Under the pieces are notes generated by a model. The model saw nothing but the letters and a program-made list of their open reading frames with translations, made no database searches and was not told the origin of the DNA. From Clostridium sp. HBUAS56010 (GTDB taxonomy: Bacteria; Bacillota; Clostridia; Lachnospirales; Lachnospiraceae), in assembly GCF_007115105.1 (NCBI RefSeq), contig NZ_SULJ01000009.1, positions 62,001 through 126,000 of the forward strand: a stretch of DNA of 64,000 bases, written 5' to 3'. This document shows positions 47,257-56,038 of this stretch, one piece after another (within the stretch, counting starts at the first letter, position 1; each line of letters opens with the position of its first letter). The translations under genes were made by a program, and so were the position numbers.

Positions 47257-48025
47257 CACAGCTCCAAATGGTTAAAAATGAATTGGCAAATACCTCAAAC
47301 TGTTTCCCCTCACACACCTCATCAAACATTTTTCCCAGATCAAACCTCAGATATTTGGGATAGTCATATGCCAGAATCGCATGAGTTAAATCTCCTTTTG
47401 CAGGCAGATAAGATTCAGAATATATGGTTACCGGCAATTTGTAATCAGGCATGGGATAATAAAACACTGCCTTTCCCTTCCTTCCATCACTGCCCCGCAG
47501 AAGCTCTGTAAGCTCTGTCTTAGACAGCCGTACCTCATCGGCTGGCGCACCTGCCTGATACTTTAGTCCCAGCCGGTTGCAGACAGCGATAATCAGCTTA
47601 CCACCTGGTTTTAAGAGAGTTCTGGCTCGTTCTATCTGCTGTGCTGCCGGTGCTTTTAAAGAACCAGCAAACACAATATAGTCAAAGGTTTCCTCGGAAA
47701 GAGCGTCAAAGTCTCCATTTACATAATGGATATTGGTCCGTTTCTCATGCCGGAGCCGGTTAAAGGAAAGGTTATTATGACAGGAATCCAGAACCGTTAC
47801 ATGACTTACTTTCCTGCTGTATAAGCCTGTCATGGCACCGTAATCAGAACCGATCTGAAGCAGGGAAGCACCTTTATCAAATTCATACCATTCCAGCAGA
47901 TTCTCACGGATATCCGAAAGTGCATACAGATAATCCAGATTGGGATTCTCCTGCAAAAGCCTTTTTTTGTCCCCCTGATACCTCTGATACAGGCTCCTGA
48001 TCTCAGGACTTAAATCATTCATCAA
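47243..48025 (-). CDS. SAM-dependent methyltransferase
   Basis: A 260-residue class I methyltransferase-like protein. SAM motif I reads LLQIGSDYGAMTG, a variant of the usual DxGxGxG, and is followed by VTVLD, YIVFAG and LLKPGGKLIIA in the expected order. It lies between the second exporter ATPase and the kinase-like/GT2/GT4 fusion, overlapping the latter by 14 bases. That suggests it acts on the growing glycan or on a phosphate placed by the kinase-like domain. The target is inference. Confidence 0.8.
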   Translation of the reverse strand: MMNDLSPEIRSLYQRYQGDKKRLLQENPNLDYLYALSDIRENLLEWYEFDKGASLLQIGSDYGAMTGLYSRKVSHVTVLDSCHNNLSFNRLRHEKRTNIHYVNGDFDALSEETFDYIVFAGSLKAPAAQQIERARTLLKPGGKLIIAVCNRLGLKYQAGAPADEVRLSKTELTELLRGSDGRKGKAVFYYPMPDYKLPVTIYSESYLPAKGDLTHAILAYDYPKYLRFDLGKMFDEVCEGKQFEVFANSFLTIWSCDEKD

Positions 48026-48035
48026 TCCTTCCTCC

Positions 48036-49358
48036 TCATTCTCCTGCTCTGGAGAGTTTTAAGCTTACTTCCGGTTCCATATCGTAGACACCTACGGTGT
48101 TTTTATTGGAGATAACGGTAATGTTTACAATATCGTACAGACGATGATAAACCACATGTTCCCCGCCTTCAAATCCGGTGCAGCTCATGGAAAGTAAATA
48201 CTCCCCACCCTGTAAGGTCATCTTCTGCTTAAACTCCACTTCATATTCATCACCTTTTTTCACGGCTTTTACATCAGAAGCTTCATACATGGTATTGGTT
48301 CCGGTTAAATCCGCTCCCCGCTTGTCCTTGATGGTATAGGTGAAAATAGGAGCTTCAATCTCTCCATGAAAATGAATCCGCTCTTTAATGGAGAAATACT
48401 CTCCCTTTAACAAAAGATTGGTTACGTTGCCACGTTCATCAAGAAGACCGAAATCCACAATCTCCGCCTTTTTATCTCCGTATTCCGTACGGGCAGGATT
48501 CACCGTAAGCTTCTCCTTCATTAGTCCTTTGTGTTCCGCTGCCTGGACTTCTTTTCTGGAAACAGCCTGTTCACCGGAAAAATCATTAAGCTCTTCGCTT
48601 AAATCATCCATCTGATTTGCCAGAATCTTCTTATATAAATCCACCATCTTCCCTGGTTCTCCCTGGGCGATGAAATTCCCTTTGTTCAGTACCACAACCT
48701 GGTCACAATATTTGATAATGGCTCCCATGTCGTGAGTTACCATTAAAACTGTGGTTCCTTTCTGCCGGATCTCATCCATGCGGCGGTAACATTTTGCCTG
48801 GAAAAACACATCTCCTACGGACAGTGCTTCATCCACAATTAAAATCTCGGGCTCCACATTAATGGCAAGGGCAAAAGCCAGGCGGACAAACATACCGCTG
48901 GAATAGGTTTTTACCGGCTGGTATACAAAATCACCGATATCTGCAAACTCTAAGATATCATCCAGCTTGGCATCCATCTCTTTTCTGGAAAATCCCATCA
49001 TGGTACCGTTCATGTAGATGTTCTCAATTCCGGTATAATCCATATTAAATCCCGCACCTAATTCCAGCAAGGCAGAAATAACCCCTCTTACTTTTAAATC
49101 TCCGGCGGTGGGAGTGAGTACACCTGTAATAATCTTTAAGATGGTTGACTTCCCAGACCCGTTGGTGCCGATGATTCCCACCGTCTGTCCTTTTTTCACA
49201 TCAAAAGAAATGCCGTTTAACGCATAAAAATCCTTGTGGTAATTTTTATGGGTGGGGCTTAATGCCTCTTTTAACCGGTCGATGGGTTTTTCATATAATT
49301 TATATATCTTTGTTACATTATTAACAGTTATTGCATTGTTGTTCGATTCTACGGACAT
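48036..49358 (-). CDS. wzt: Polysaccharide ABC exporter ATPase with C-terminal domain (second copy)
   Basis: A 440-residue ATPase: Walker A GTNGSGKST at residues 64-72, signature YSSGMF, Walker B ILIVDE, and MVTHDMG for the switch histidine. Residues about 300-430 form a beta-rich Wzt-like C-terminal domain (FHGEIEAPIFTYTI, TNTMYEASDV). The N-terminal layout YKLYEKPIDRLKEAL resembles RgpD/TagH-type exporters. The ATG at 49358 has GGAGG five bases before it; earlier in-frame ATGs overlap the permease gene and lack a site. It pairs with the permease just upstream. Confidence 0.92.
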   Translation of the reverse strand: MSVESNNNAITVNNVTKIYKLYEKPIDRLKEALSPTHKNYHKDFYALNGISFDVKKGQTVGIIGTNGSGKSTILKIITGVLTPTAGDLKVRGVISALLELGAGFNMDYTGIENIYMNGTMMGFSRKEMDAKLDDILEFADIGDFVYQPVKTYSSGMFVRLAFALAINVEPEILIVDEALSVGDVFFQAKCYRRMDEIRQKGTTVLMVTHDMGAIIKYCDQVVVLNKGNFIAQGEPGKMVDLYKKILANQMDDLSEELNDFSGEQAVSRKEVQAAEHKGLMKEKLTVNPARTEYGDKKAEIVDFGLLDERGNVTNLLLKGEYFSIKERIHFHGEIEAPIFTYTIKDKRGADLTGTNTMYEASDVKAVKKGDEYEVEFKQKMTLQGGEYLLSMSCTGFEGGEHVVYHRLYDIVNITVISNKNTVGVYDMEPEVSLKLSRAGE

Positions 49359-49380
49359 TGAATCCTCCATACTAAGCGGA

Positions 49381-50193
49381 TCACAGCACATCAGAAAAGT
49401 GCGGACGCAGCTTTTTAAATACTTTTAAACCGATGAGCATCATAACAATGGTTACAATCCAGAAATAAAGCCCAAGAGTTGGTCTTTCCACCATCCAGCT
49501 GCCGGTCAGCATACTGTCTCTGTAACCTGCTACAATATAATAAAATGGGTTTAACTTTAAGAGCACAGGCAGCCAGGATGGAATAGAAGGAAACATCTCC
49601 GGTGCCCACATAATCGGCACCATCCACATTCCAAACTGCAGACATATGCCAATGATCTGAGCCATATCTTTAAAAAACACATGAACAGCACTGGTAAAAT
49701 AAACCATAGCCAGAGAAAACATGGAACTGGCAAAGGTGTAGTAAATAATCTGAACCCAGCTGATCTTTGGCATCACACCATAGCAGAGGAATACCACAAT
49801 CATGATGAGGGCAAAGATTCCGTGAACCATCAGACAGGAGATGGTTTTAATAACCGGAAGAATCTCCACCTGAAACACCACTTTTTTCACCAGATAATTA
49901 TATTCCTGCAAAGAGCCTGTTCCCATGTTTAAGACTTCACTGAAATAAAACCAGGGCACAATGCCTGGGATCAGCCACAAAACATAGGGGTAGTCCGGCA
50001 CCGGGGGAACACTTTTAAATCCCATCTGAAAGACAAAAAAGTATACCAGTACCGTTGCCATGGGCTGTAAAAACATCCAGGCAATCCCAAAGTAAGAGCC
50101 TACAAACCGTTTTTTAAAATCTGCTTTTGATAAATCCAGAATCAGTTTTCTTTTTATAAAAATTTCTTTTAATAAGGAAACCAGATAGTTCAT
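49381..50193 (-). CDS. wzm: Polysaccharide ABC exporter permease (second copy)
   Basis: A 270-residue ABC-2 type permease with about six helices and the family segments LSKADFKKRFVGSYFGIAW and FLQPMATVLVYFFVFQ near the N-terminus. It is of the RgpC/TagG/Wzm kind. It forms an exporter with the next gene and is distinct from the first copy at 21896-22672 (different length and motifs). It follows rmlC by 15 bases. Confidence 0.92.
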   Translation of the reverse strand: MNYLVSLLKEIFIKRKLILDLSKADFKKRFVGSYFGIAWMFLQPMATVLVYFFVFQMGFKSVPPVPDYPYVLWLIPGIVPWFYFSEVLNMGTGSLQEYNYLVKKVVFQVEILPVIKTISCLMVHGIFALIMIVVFLCYGVMPKISWVQIIYYTFASSMFSLAMVYFTSAVHVFFKDMAQIIGICLQFGMWMVPIMWAPEMFPSIPSWLPVLLKLNPFYYIVAGYRDSMLTGSWMVERPTLGLYFWIVTIVMMLIGLKVFKKLRPHFSDVL

Positions 50194-50208
50194 GGTTTTC
50201 TCCTCTCA

Positions 50209-50763
50209 CTAAAATTTAAACGTTTCCCGGATTCCGCTCCACTTCTGATCCTTCTCAGAAATAATCAGCTCCATACCTTCCTCAATGGGCCATTCAATGC
50301 CAATCTCCGGATCGCTCCATAAGATTCCGCCTTCATCACCTGGATGGTAAAAATCCGTACATTTATAAGCAAATTCTGCTTCGTCAGAAAGGACTACAAA
50401 GCCGTGGGCAAATCCTTCCGGAATATAGAACTGCTTTTTATTCTCTGCGGAAAGTTCCACGCCAAACCACTTGCCGTAAGTTTTAGAAGAAGAACGCAGG
50501 TCCACAGCCACATCAAATACGTTACCTCTTACAACGCGGACTAATTTACCCTGTGGGAATTCTTTCTGAAAATGAAGTCCCCGAAGAACTCCTTTGACGG
50601 ACATGGACTGGTTGTCCTGAACAAATACCATATGGAGGCCAGCCTCTTTAAAGTCATTCTGGTTATACGTCTCCATAAAATAACCTCTGGAATCCGGAAA
50701 TACCGTTGGTTCAATTACATATAATCCCTCTATCTCGCAGGGTGTTACTTTTATCTTTCCCAT
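50209..50763 (-). CDS. rmlC: dTDP-4-dehydrorhamnose 3,5-epimerase
   Basis: A 184-residue cupin enzyme with EPTVFPDSRGYFMET, the catalytic histidine in LRGLHFQ (about residue 62), KLVRVVRGNVFDVAVDLR and PEGFAHGF, all typical of RmlC. It makes dTDP-4-dehydro-L-rhamnose. RmlA, RmlB and RmlD are not in the window, so the rest of the pathway must be elsewhere. It is the first gene of the second glycan cluster, with a TAGAAT -10-like box at about 50815 but no clear -35. Its position suggests L-rhamnose in the glycan exported by the following Wzm/Wzt. Confidence 0.95.
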   Translation of the reverse strand: MGKIKVTPCEIEGLYVIEPTVFPDSRGYFMETYNQNDFKEAGLHMVFVQDNQSMSVKGVLRGLHFQKEFPQGKLVRVVRGNVFDVAVDLRSSSKTYGKWFGVELSAENKKQFYIPEGFAHGFVVLSDEAEFAYKCTDFYHPGDEGGILWSDPEIGIEWPIEEGMELIISEKDQKWSGIRETFKF

Positions 50764-50899
50764 AATTTATGCTCCTTTACCTAAAAAAAACATTCTTTTA
50801 CTTGTAGCATTCTACCACAACTTGGTGCAGATTTCTATGATATGGAAAATTTTTTATGAAATAACGAAGAAAACCGTAAGATTTTAGAAATAAAGATAA

Positions 50900-50944
50900 G
50901 AGCAAAAGCAGGATAGAATAAGGAAATTCCCATTCTATCCTGCT
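50900..50944 (-). terminator. Terminator after the sugar importer permease
   Basis: Thirteen-base perfect stem AGCAGGATAGAAT / ATTCTATCCTGCT with a 12-base loop, followed on the minus strand by TTTTGCTCTTATCTTT. It separates the sugar importer operon from the glycan cluster. Confidence 0.85.
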
Positions 50945-50948
50945 GCAT

Positions 50949-52124
50949 TTACTGTTTTGATATAAATGATTTTCTCTTACTTACCACATCAAAGATGACA
51001 GCGGCTAACAAAACACCGCCTTTTACTACCTTCTGGAGGTTCTGATCCACACCCATGATGCTCATACCAAGATTCAATACGCCCATCAAGGTGGCACCTA
51101 CAATTACTCCAGGTACCGTTCCGGTTCCGCCGTATGCAGAGGCTCCTCCGATAAAGCAGGCACCAATGGCATCCATTTCATAGTTGTTCCCTGCCGTTGG
51201 ATTGGCGGAGTTTAAACGGGCAACGGTAATCATTCCTGCCACCGCCGACAAAAGTCCCATATTTAAGTAGGCGAGAAAATAAACTTTGTTGGTATCAATT
51301 CCTGATAATCTGGTGGCTTTTTCATTGCCGCCCACTGCATAAAAATACCGCCCGGTCGTAGTTCTGGAAGCAATATAGCTGTAGATTCCAATGATGACTA
51401 CCACCCAGATGAGGGCATTGGGAATTCCTTTGTATCTTGCCAGCTTATACATGAAAGCAAGAATCACCAATGTAATCAGCACCAGTTTTATGATGACTCC
51501 TATAAGCGGTTCTACATGATATCCCCTTGCCAGCCGTTTCTTCCGGTTTACGAATTCCAGAACAATAAACAGGACACATGCCAGCACTCCTGTTAAAAAG
51601 CAGGTTAAGTTAAAACCTTCCATTCCAAACACATCTGGAACATAAGTGTTAAACAGATTTAAAAACGGATCTGGTATGGGAGATAAGGTCATTCCCTGCA
51701 ACACGGTATTGGACAGTCCCCGGAACATCAGCATTCCTGCAAGAGTCACAATAAAGGGTGGTATCCGCACATAAGCAATCCAGAAACCCTGAAACGCACC
51801 TGCCAGTATACCGATGATCAGCATTGCCACAAGACTCAGATAAGGATTGACTCCAAAGGTAATCATCATGGTTGCGCCGACCGCTCCCACAAAGCAGACA
51901 ATTGAGCCTACCGACAGATCAATATTGCCTCCTGTCAGAATACAAAATAGCATTCCGGTTGCAAGAATAAAGACATAGGCATTTTGGGAAATCAGGTTAT
52001 TTACATTCTGCGGCAAAAGCATCTTTCCCCCCGTATTGACGGTAAACAGGAGAATAACAACTGCCAGTACAATTACCATGGTATACTTTTTTAAACCCTC
52101 CGCCAATTTTATGTTTGATTTCAT
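50949..52124 (-). CDS. Multiple-monosaccharide ABC importer permease (MmsB/GguB-like)
   Basis: A 391-residue BPD_transp_2 family permease with about ten helices. GGNIDLSVGS and the GVILVGATLMGVLN-like closing segment (here GVIVGATLMGVLNLGMS) place it in the ribose/xylose/ChvE-type permeases. The length and the extra central region match the MmsB/GguB group. It works with the ATPase and ChvE-like protein encoded upstream to import monosaccharides such as xylose, arabinose, galactose or glucose. Confidence 0.9.
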   Translation of the reverse strand: MKSNIKLAEGLKKYTMVIVLAVVILLFTVNTGGKMLLPQNVNNLISQNAYVFILATGMLFCILTGGNIDLSVGSIVCFVGAVGATMMITFGVNPYLSLVAMLIIGILAGAFQGFWIAYVRIPPFIVTLAGMLMFRGLSNTVLQGMTLSPIPDPFLNLFNTYVPDVFGMEGFNLTCFLTGVLACVLFIVLEFVNRKKRLARGYHVEPLIGVIIKLVLITLVILAFMYKLARYKGIPNALIWVVVIIGIYSYIASRTTTGRYFYAVGGNEKATRLSGIDTNKVYFLAYLNMGLLSAVAGMITVARLNSANPTAGNNYEMDAIGACFIGGASAYGGTGTVPGVIVGATLMGVLNLGMSIMGVDQNLQKVVKGGVLLAAVIFDVVSKRKSFISKQ

Positions 52125-52143
52125 CTTCTATTCCCCTTTCCGT

Positions 52144-53688
52144 TTAACCAGTATGTCGATTCTGTGATTTCAGAATGTTTGCCATGATTTTCTCCTGGGT
52201 GGCTTCCTCTGCCTGAAGCTCTCCTGCGATCCTGCCTTCATTCATAATGTAAATACGGTCTGACATTCCAAGCACCTCAGGAAGTTCAGAAGATATCACA
52301 ATAATGGATTTCCCCTCTGCTGCCAAACGGTTGATAATGCAATAAATCTCATATTTTGCTCCTACATCAATTCCTCTGGTCGGTTCATCTAAAATCAGAA
52401 CATCCGGCTGTGTAAACATCCACTTGGAGAGAAGAACCTTTTGCTGGTTTCCACCGCTTAAATTTCCAACATTCTGCTCTATGGTCGGACATTTTGTCTT
52501 TAATTTCCCCTTGTAATCTTCTGCAACAGCAAGTTCCTTTTCCTTGTCAATGACCGTTCTTTTGCTGACTGCGCTTAAATTGGCAAGAGTGGTATTAATC
52601 CGGATTGGATTGCCCAGAATGAGTCCATTGCCTTTCCGGTCTTCGGTCACATAGGCCAGCTTGTGATGTATAGCATCTCTCACGTTTCGAAGTGTGACCT
52701 CTTTTCCATGAATGCGGATAGTCCCGGATATATGGGTCCCGTAGCTTCTTCCAAAAATACTCATGGCAAGTTCGGTTCTTCCCGATCCCATCAATCCGCA
52801 GATTCCCAAAACTTCTCCCTTTTTGACATAGAAGGAAACATCATCAACCACTTTCCTGTCCTGATATAACGGATGATAGACATTCCAGTGCTCCACTTCC
52901 ATGGCTTTTTCGCCGATCTTTGGGTGGGTACGTTTTGGGAACCGGTCCACCAGTTCCCTGCCTACCATTCCTTTTATGATACGGTCTTCTGTTATGGCAT
53001 CCTGTTTTTTGTCCAGAGTTTCTATGGTCTGCCCATCCCGGATCACTGTAATCTTATCTGCCACATAGGCAATCTCATTCAGCTTATGCGAAATAATAAT
53101 GGAGGTCATGCCCTCTGCCTTAAATTTTAATAATAGCTGCAAAAGTGCCTTGGAATCATCTTCATTTAAGGAAGCCGTAGGTTCATCTAAAATCAAAAGC
53201 CGTGCATGTTTTGCAAGAGCCTTGGCAATCTCTGCCAACTGCTGTTTTCCAACGCTGATATCCTTAATTAAGGTCTGGGATGGCTCCTCCAGTCCCACGG
53301 TCCTTAAATATTCATCTGCTTCTTTATAGGTTTCATTCCAGTTAATGGCATAGGTTTTCCCTTTTTCATTGCCGAGATACATGTTCTCGGCAATGGTCAT
53401 ATAGGGTACCATGGCAAGCTCCTGATGGATAATAACAATTCCCTTTTTTTCACTGTCATTGATATGATGGAATTTACAGATTTCTCCTCCGTAGATAATG
53501 TCCCCCTCATAGGTTCCATAAGGATAGATTCCGCTGAGAACATTCATAAGAGTGGATTTTCCAGCCCCGTTTTCCCCTACCAGGGCATGGATTTCCCCCT
53601 CCTCTACCTGGAGATTCACATCGTTTAATGCCTTTACACCTGGAAATGTTTTAGTAATATGTTTCATTTCCAAAAGAATATTTGACAA
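52144..53688 (-). CDS. Multiple-monosaccharide ABC importer ATPase (MmsA/GguA-like)
   Basis: A 514-residue tandem ATPase. The first half has [23 protein letters not shown] and LLILDEPTA. The second half has the degenerate Walker [11 protein letters not shown] followed by [16 protein letters not shown] and [13 protein letters not shown]. This is the standard sugar-importer pattern (RbsA/XylG/MglA). Closest in layout to GguA/MmsA. It lies 14 bases after the binding-protein gene and 19 before the permease. Confidence 0.95.
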   Translation of the reverse strand: MSNILLEMKHITKTFPGVKALNDVNLQVEEGEIHALVGENGAGKSTLMNVLSGIYPYGTYEGDIIYGGEICKFHHINDSEKKGIVIIHQELAMVPYMTIAENMYLGNEKGKTYAINWNETYKEADEYLRTVGLEEPSQTLIKDISVGKQQLAEIAKALAKHARLLILDEPTASLNEDDSKALLQLLLKFKAEGMTSIIISHKLNEIAYVADKITVIRDGQTIETLDKKQDAITEDRIIKGMVGRELVDRFPKRTHPKIGEKAMEVEHWNVYHPLYQDRKVVDDVSFYVKKGEVLGICGLMGSGRTELAMSIFGRSYGTHISGTIRIHGKEVTLRNVRDAIHHKLAYVTEDRKGNGLILGNPIRINTTLANLSAVSKRTVIDKEKELAVAEDYKGKLKTKCPTIEQNVGNLSGGNQQKVLLSKWMFTQPDVLILDEPTRGIDVGAKYEIYCIINRLAAEGKSIIVISSELPEVLGMSDRIYIMNEGRIAGELQAEEATQEKIMANILKSQNRHTG

Positions 53689-53702
53689 CGTTTTCCCTTC
53701 CT

Positions 53703-54851
53703 TTACTTTAACTGGTCTTCCGTATAGTAACCGGAAGAAATCAGCAGGTCTTTATAATTCTCAGTGGTTACTACTACCGGATCACACAAAAATGTGGGAA
53801 TAATTCCAGTTCCATTGTCATAGGATTTGGAATCGTTAATTTCTGCTTCTCCTCCCTGAATGACGGAATCTACCATCTTTACCACCTGTGATGCAAGGGT
53901 ACGGGTGTCTTTAAATATGCTCATTGCCTGTTTTCCCTTTACAATGTTCTTTACATTTGCAATATCACAGTCCTGACCTACAATAATCGGATACGGACCT
54001 GTATAGGAAGCTGCAAGAGCATTGGTCACACCAAGAGCAACGGAATCATTGGAGCAAAGTACAGCGTCCAGTACGGTTCCATCGGAGTAGTTACCTGCAA
54101 TAATTGTGTCCATACGGTTCTGGGCTTTTTCTGCATCCCATCTGGCAGTGGCAACCTGCTCGAAAGCGGTCTGACCTGATTGTACGGTCAGTTTTCCATT
54201 ATCAATATATTTTTGAAGGACATCCATTGCCCCGCCAAAGAAAAAGTTACAGTTGTTATCTCCTGGATCACCGCTGAAAAGTTCAATGTTTTTGGATTCC
54301 TTGGAGGTTTCAAGCCCCAAAGCTTCAACCAGATATTCCCCCTGTTTCTGTCCTACCTTATAATTATCAAAGGTTGCATAATAGGTAACCCCGTCAGAAT
54401 TCATAATGAGGCGGTCATAAGCAATGACGGGAATTCCCAGAGATTTTGCCTGGTTTAACGGTTCGCCCAGTGAACTGCCATCAATAGAAGCCACTACGAG
54501 AAGCTGACAGCCATTGGAAATCATGTTCTCAATCTGGGATACCTGTGTCTGAACATCATTGCTGGCAAACTGTAAATCCACCTTATATCCGGCTGCCTCC
54601 AATTCCGCTTTCATGTTGGTTCCGTCCTGATTCCATCTCTGAAGATCTTTTGTCGGCATGGCAACACCGATTAAGGTTCCGTTTCCATTGCCTTCCTTTG
54701 ATTCTGCCCCTTCTTTCTCCGGCTTTGAAGATTCCTGTGCGGACTGGGTTTTGCTGTTATCCGGGGTCGTTCCTGCTGTACTCTGACAACCGGTCAGTGC
54801 TCCTGCTGCCAGGGCAAATGCCATGGCTCCTGCTAACATCATTTTCTTCAT
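53703..54851 (-). CDS. Sugar-binding lipoprotein, ChvE-like
   Basis: A 382-residue exported lipoprotein: signal peptide with lipobox LTGC (Cys22), a Ser/Glu/Lys-rich linker, then a periplasmic-binding-protein fold (from about residue 60) with [35 protein letters not shown] and VIAYDRLI. These segments are typical of ChvE/XylF-type binding proteins that capture aldoses. It is the first gene of the importer operon after a terminator, so it should have its own promoter, but I could not pick a convincing one in the 90-base spacer. Confidence 0.92.
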   Translation of the reverse strand: MKKMMLAGAMAFALAAGALTGCQSTAGTTPDNSKTQSAQESSKPEKEGAESKEGNGNGTLIGVAMPTKDLQRWNQDGTNMKAELEAAGYKVDLQFASNDVQTQVSQIENMISNGCQLLVVASIDGSSLGEPLNQAKSLGIPVIAYDRLIMNSDGVTYYATFDNYKVGQKQGEYLVEALGLETSKESKNIELFSGDPGDNNCNFFFGGAMDVLQKYIDNGKLTVQSGQTAFEQVATARWDAEKAQNRMDTIIAGNYSDGTVLDAVLCSNDSVALGVTNALAASYTGPYPIIVGQDCDIANVKNIVKGKQAMSIFKDTRTLASQVVKMVDSVIQGGEAEINDSKSYDNGTGIIPTFLCDPVVVTTENYKDLLISSGYYTEDQLK

Positions 54852-54942
54852 AACGTTCCTCCCTCAACATTTATTTGATACTAACATCTTACCATTTCAA
54901 GAACTGGATTTGCTTGTGAACCAATAGCACATATCCATCCAC

Positions 54943-54977
54943 CTAAAAAAAGCCCTGAACAATCAGGACTTTTCCAG
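54943..54977 (-). terminator. Terminator between the regulatory and importer units
   Basis: Minus-strand AAAAGTCCTGA, four-base loop, TCAGGGCTTTTTTT (one T-G pair in the stem): compact rho-independent terminator directly after the second sugar-binding lipoprotein. Confidence 0.85.
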
Positions 54978-54988
54978 TCAAAATAATG

Positions 54989-56035
54989 CTACTGCTGCTT
55001 TACATTCAGATACACGTCTTCTCTTGCGTGGAATCCCCCCTGTAAAATGACTTCTTCCATATTCTCCTTATTCACTGCCACCGGCTTTAATTCCAGATAA
55101 GGCACATCATACGTTCCGTCTGAAATTGTCTTTGTCACGCCTTCAAGGGGTTCCCCTCTTCCTAACTTTACCGCATACACTGCACCCAGTCTGGCTTCTT
55201 CCTCAATGGATTTAAAGGCAGTCATGTTCTGGGTTCCTTCGACGATTCTCTGACATGCCATCAGATCTCCGTCCTGCCCCACCAGGCACACTTTTCCCGC
55301 AACCCTTTCTTCTGATAAGGCGCGGAACACCTGGGTTGCCAGGTCATCGTTGCCGCACAGAATACCTTTTACATCCGGATATTTCTCCAATCCTTCCTTG
55401 ACATAATCATAGGCATGTTCTGCAATCCAGCCTTCACAGTTTCTCTCATATACCACTTCCAGATTCTTATCCTTTATGACTTCATCAAACCCTTTCCGGA
55501 CCATTGCCACATTATGGTCTGTTTCGGGACCCTGAATTAAAAAAACTTTTCCGCCTTCCGGAATTTCCTTTACAAGACCTTCTGCCATCAGTTTTCCTAC
55601 CTCCACGTTATCAAATGAGATATGAATATCACAGTTGGAATCCTGTATGAGACGGTCATAGGTTATTGTTTTAATGCCTGCATCTTTTGCTTTTCTCATG
55701 ATTTCAGAAAGAGCTTCACAATCTCCTGCAACCACCACAATCACATCCATCTGTTTCTTTATGAAGTACTGGATCTGGTCAATCTGCTCCTTTACATCGC
55801 CATTGGCATTTTGTACGTTGACTTCTGCCCCCATCTCTTTTGCTGCGGATACAAACACATCCCGGTCCCGGTTCCAGCGCTCAATCACAAAGGAATCAAT
55901 GCTGAGTCCAATCTGTAACGGTTCCTCCCCTTTTTGCTGTGAAAGATCTGCCTCCGGTTTTGCTCCGACCCTGCTGCACCCGGCAGTTAATGTACAGCAA
56001 AGCATGATCAGCGCCACTCTTTTCCACATGCTCAT
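54989..56035 (-). CDS. Second sugar-binding lipoprotein, XylF/ChvE-like
   Basis: A 348-residue lipoprotein with lipobox LTAGC (Cys20) and a sugar-binding fold carrying IGLSIDSFVIERWNRD, VVVAGDCEALSEIMRKA and TYDRLIQD. It is related to the ChvE-like protein downstream but has no linker and is in a different transcription unit, three bases after the response regulator gene. It may deliver another sugar to the same permease or act as an accessory to the sensor. Both ideas are inference. Confidence 0.88.
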   Translation of the reverse strand: MSMWKRVALIMLCCTLTAGCSRVGAKPEADLSQQKGEEPLQIGLSIDSFVIERWNRDRDVFVSAAKEMGAEVNVQNANGDVKEQIDQIQYFIKKQMDVIVVVAGDCEALSEIMRKAKDAGIKTITYDRLIQDSNCDIHISFDNVEVGKLMAEGLVKEIPEGGKVFLIQGPETDHNVAMVRKGFDEVIKDKNLEVVYERNCEGWIAEHAYDYVKEGLEKYPDVKGILCGNDDLATQVFRALSEERVAGKVCLVGQDGDLMACQRIVEGTQNMTAFKSIEEEARLGAVYAVKLGRGEPLEGVTKTISDGTYDVPYLELKPVAVNKENMEEVILQGGFHAREDVYLNVKQQ

Positions 56036-56038
56036 CCC

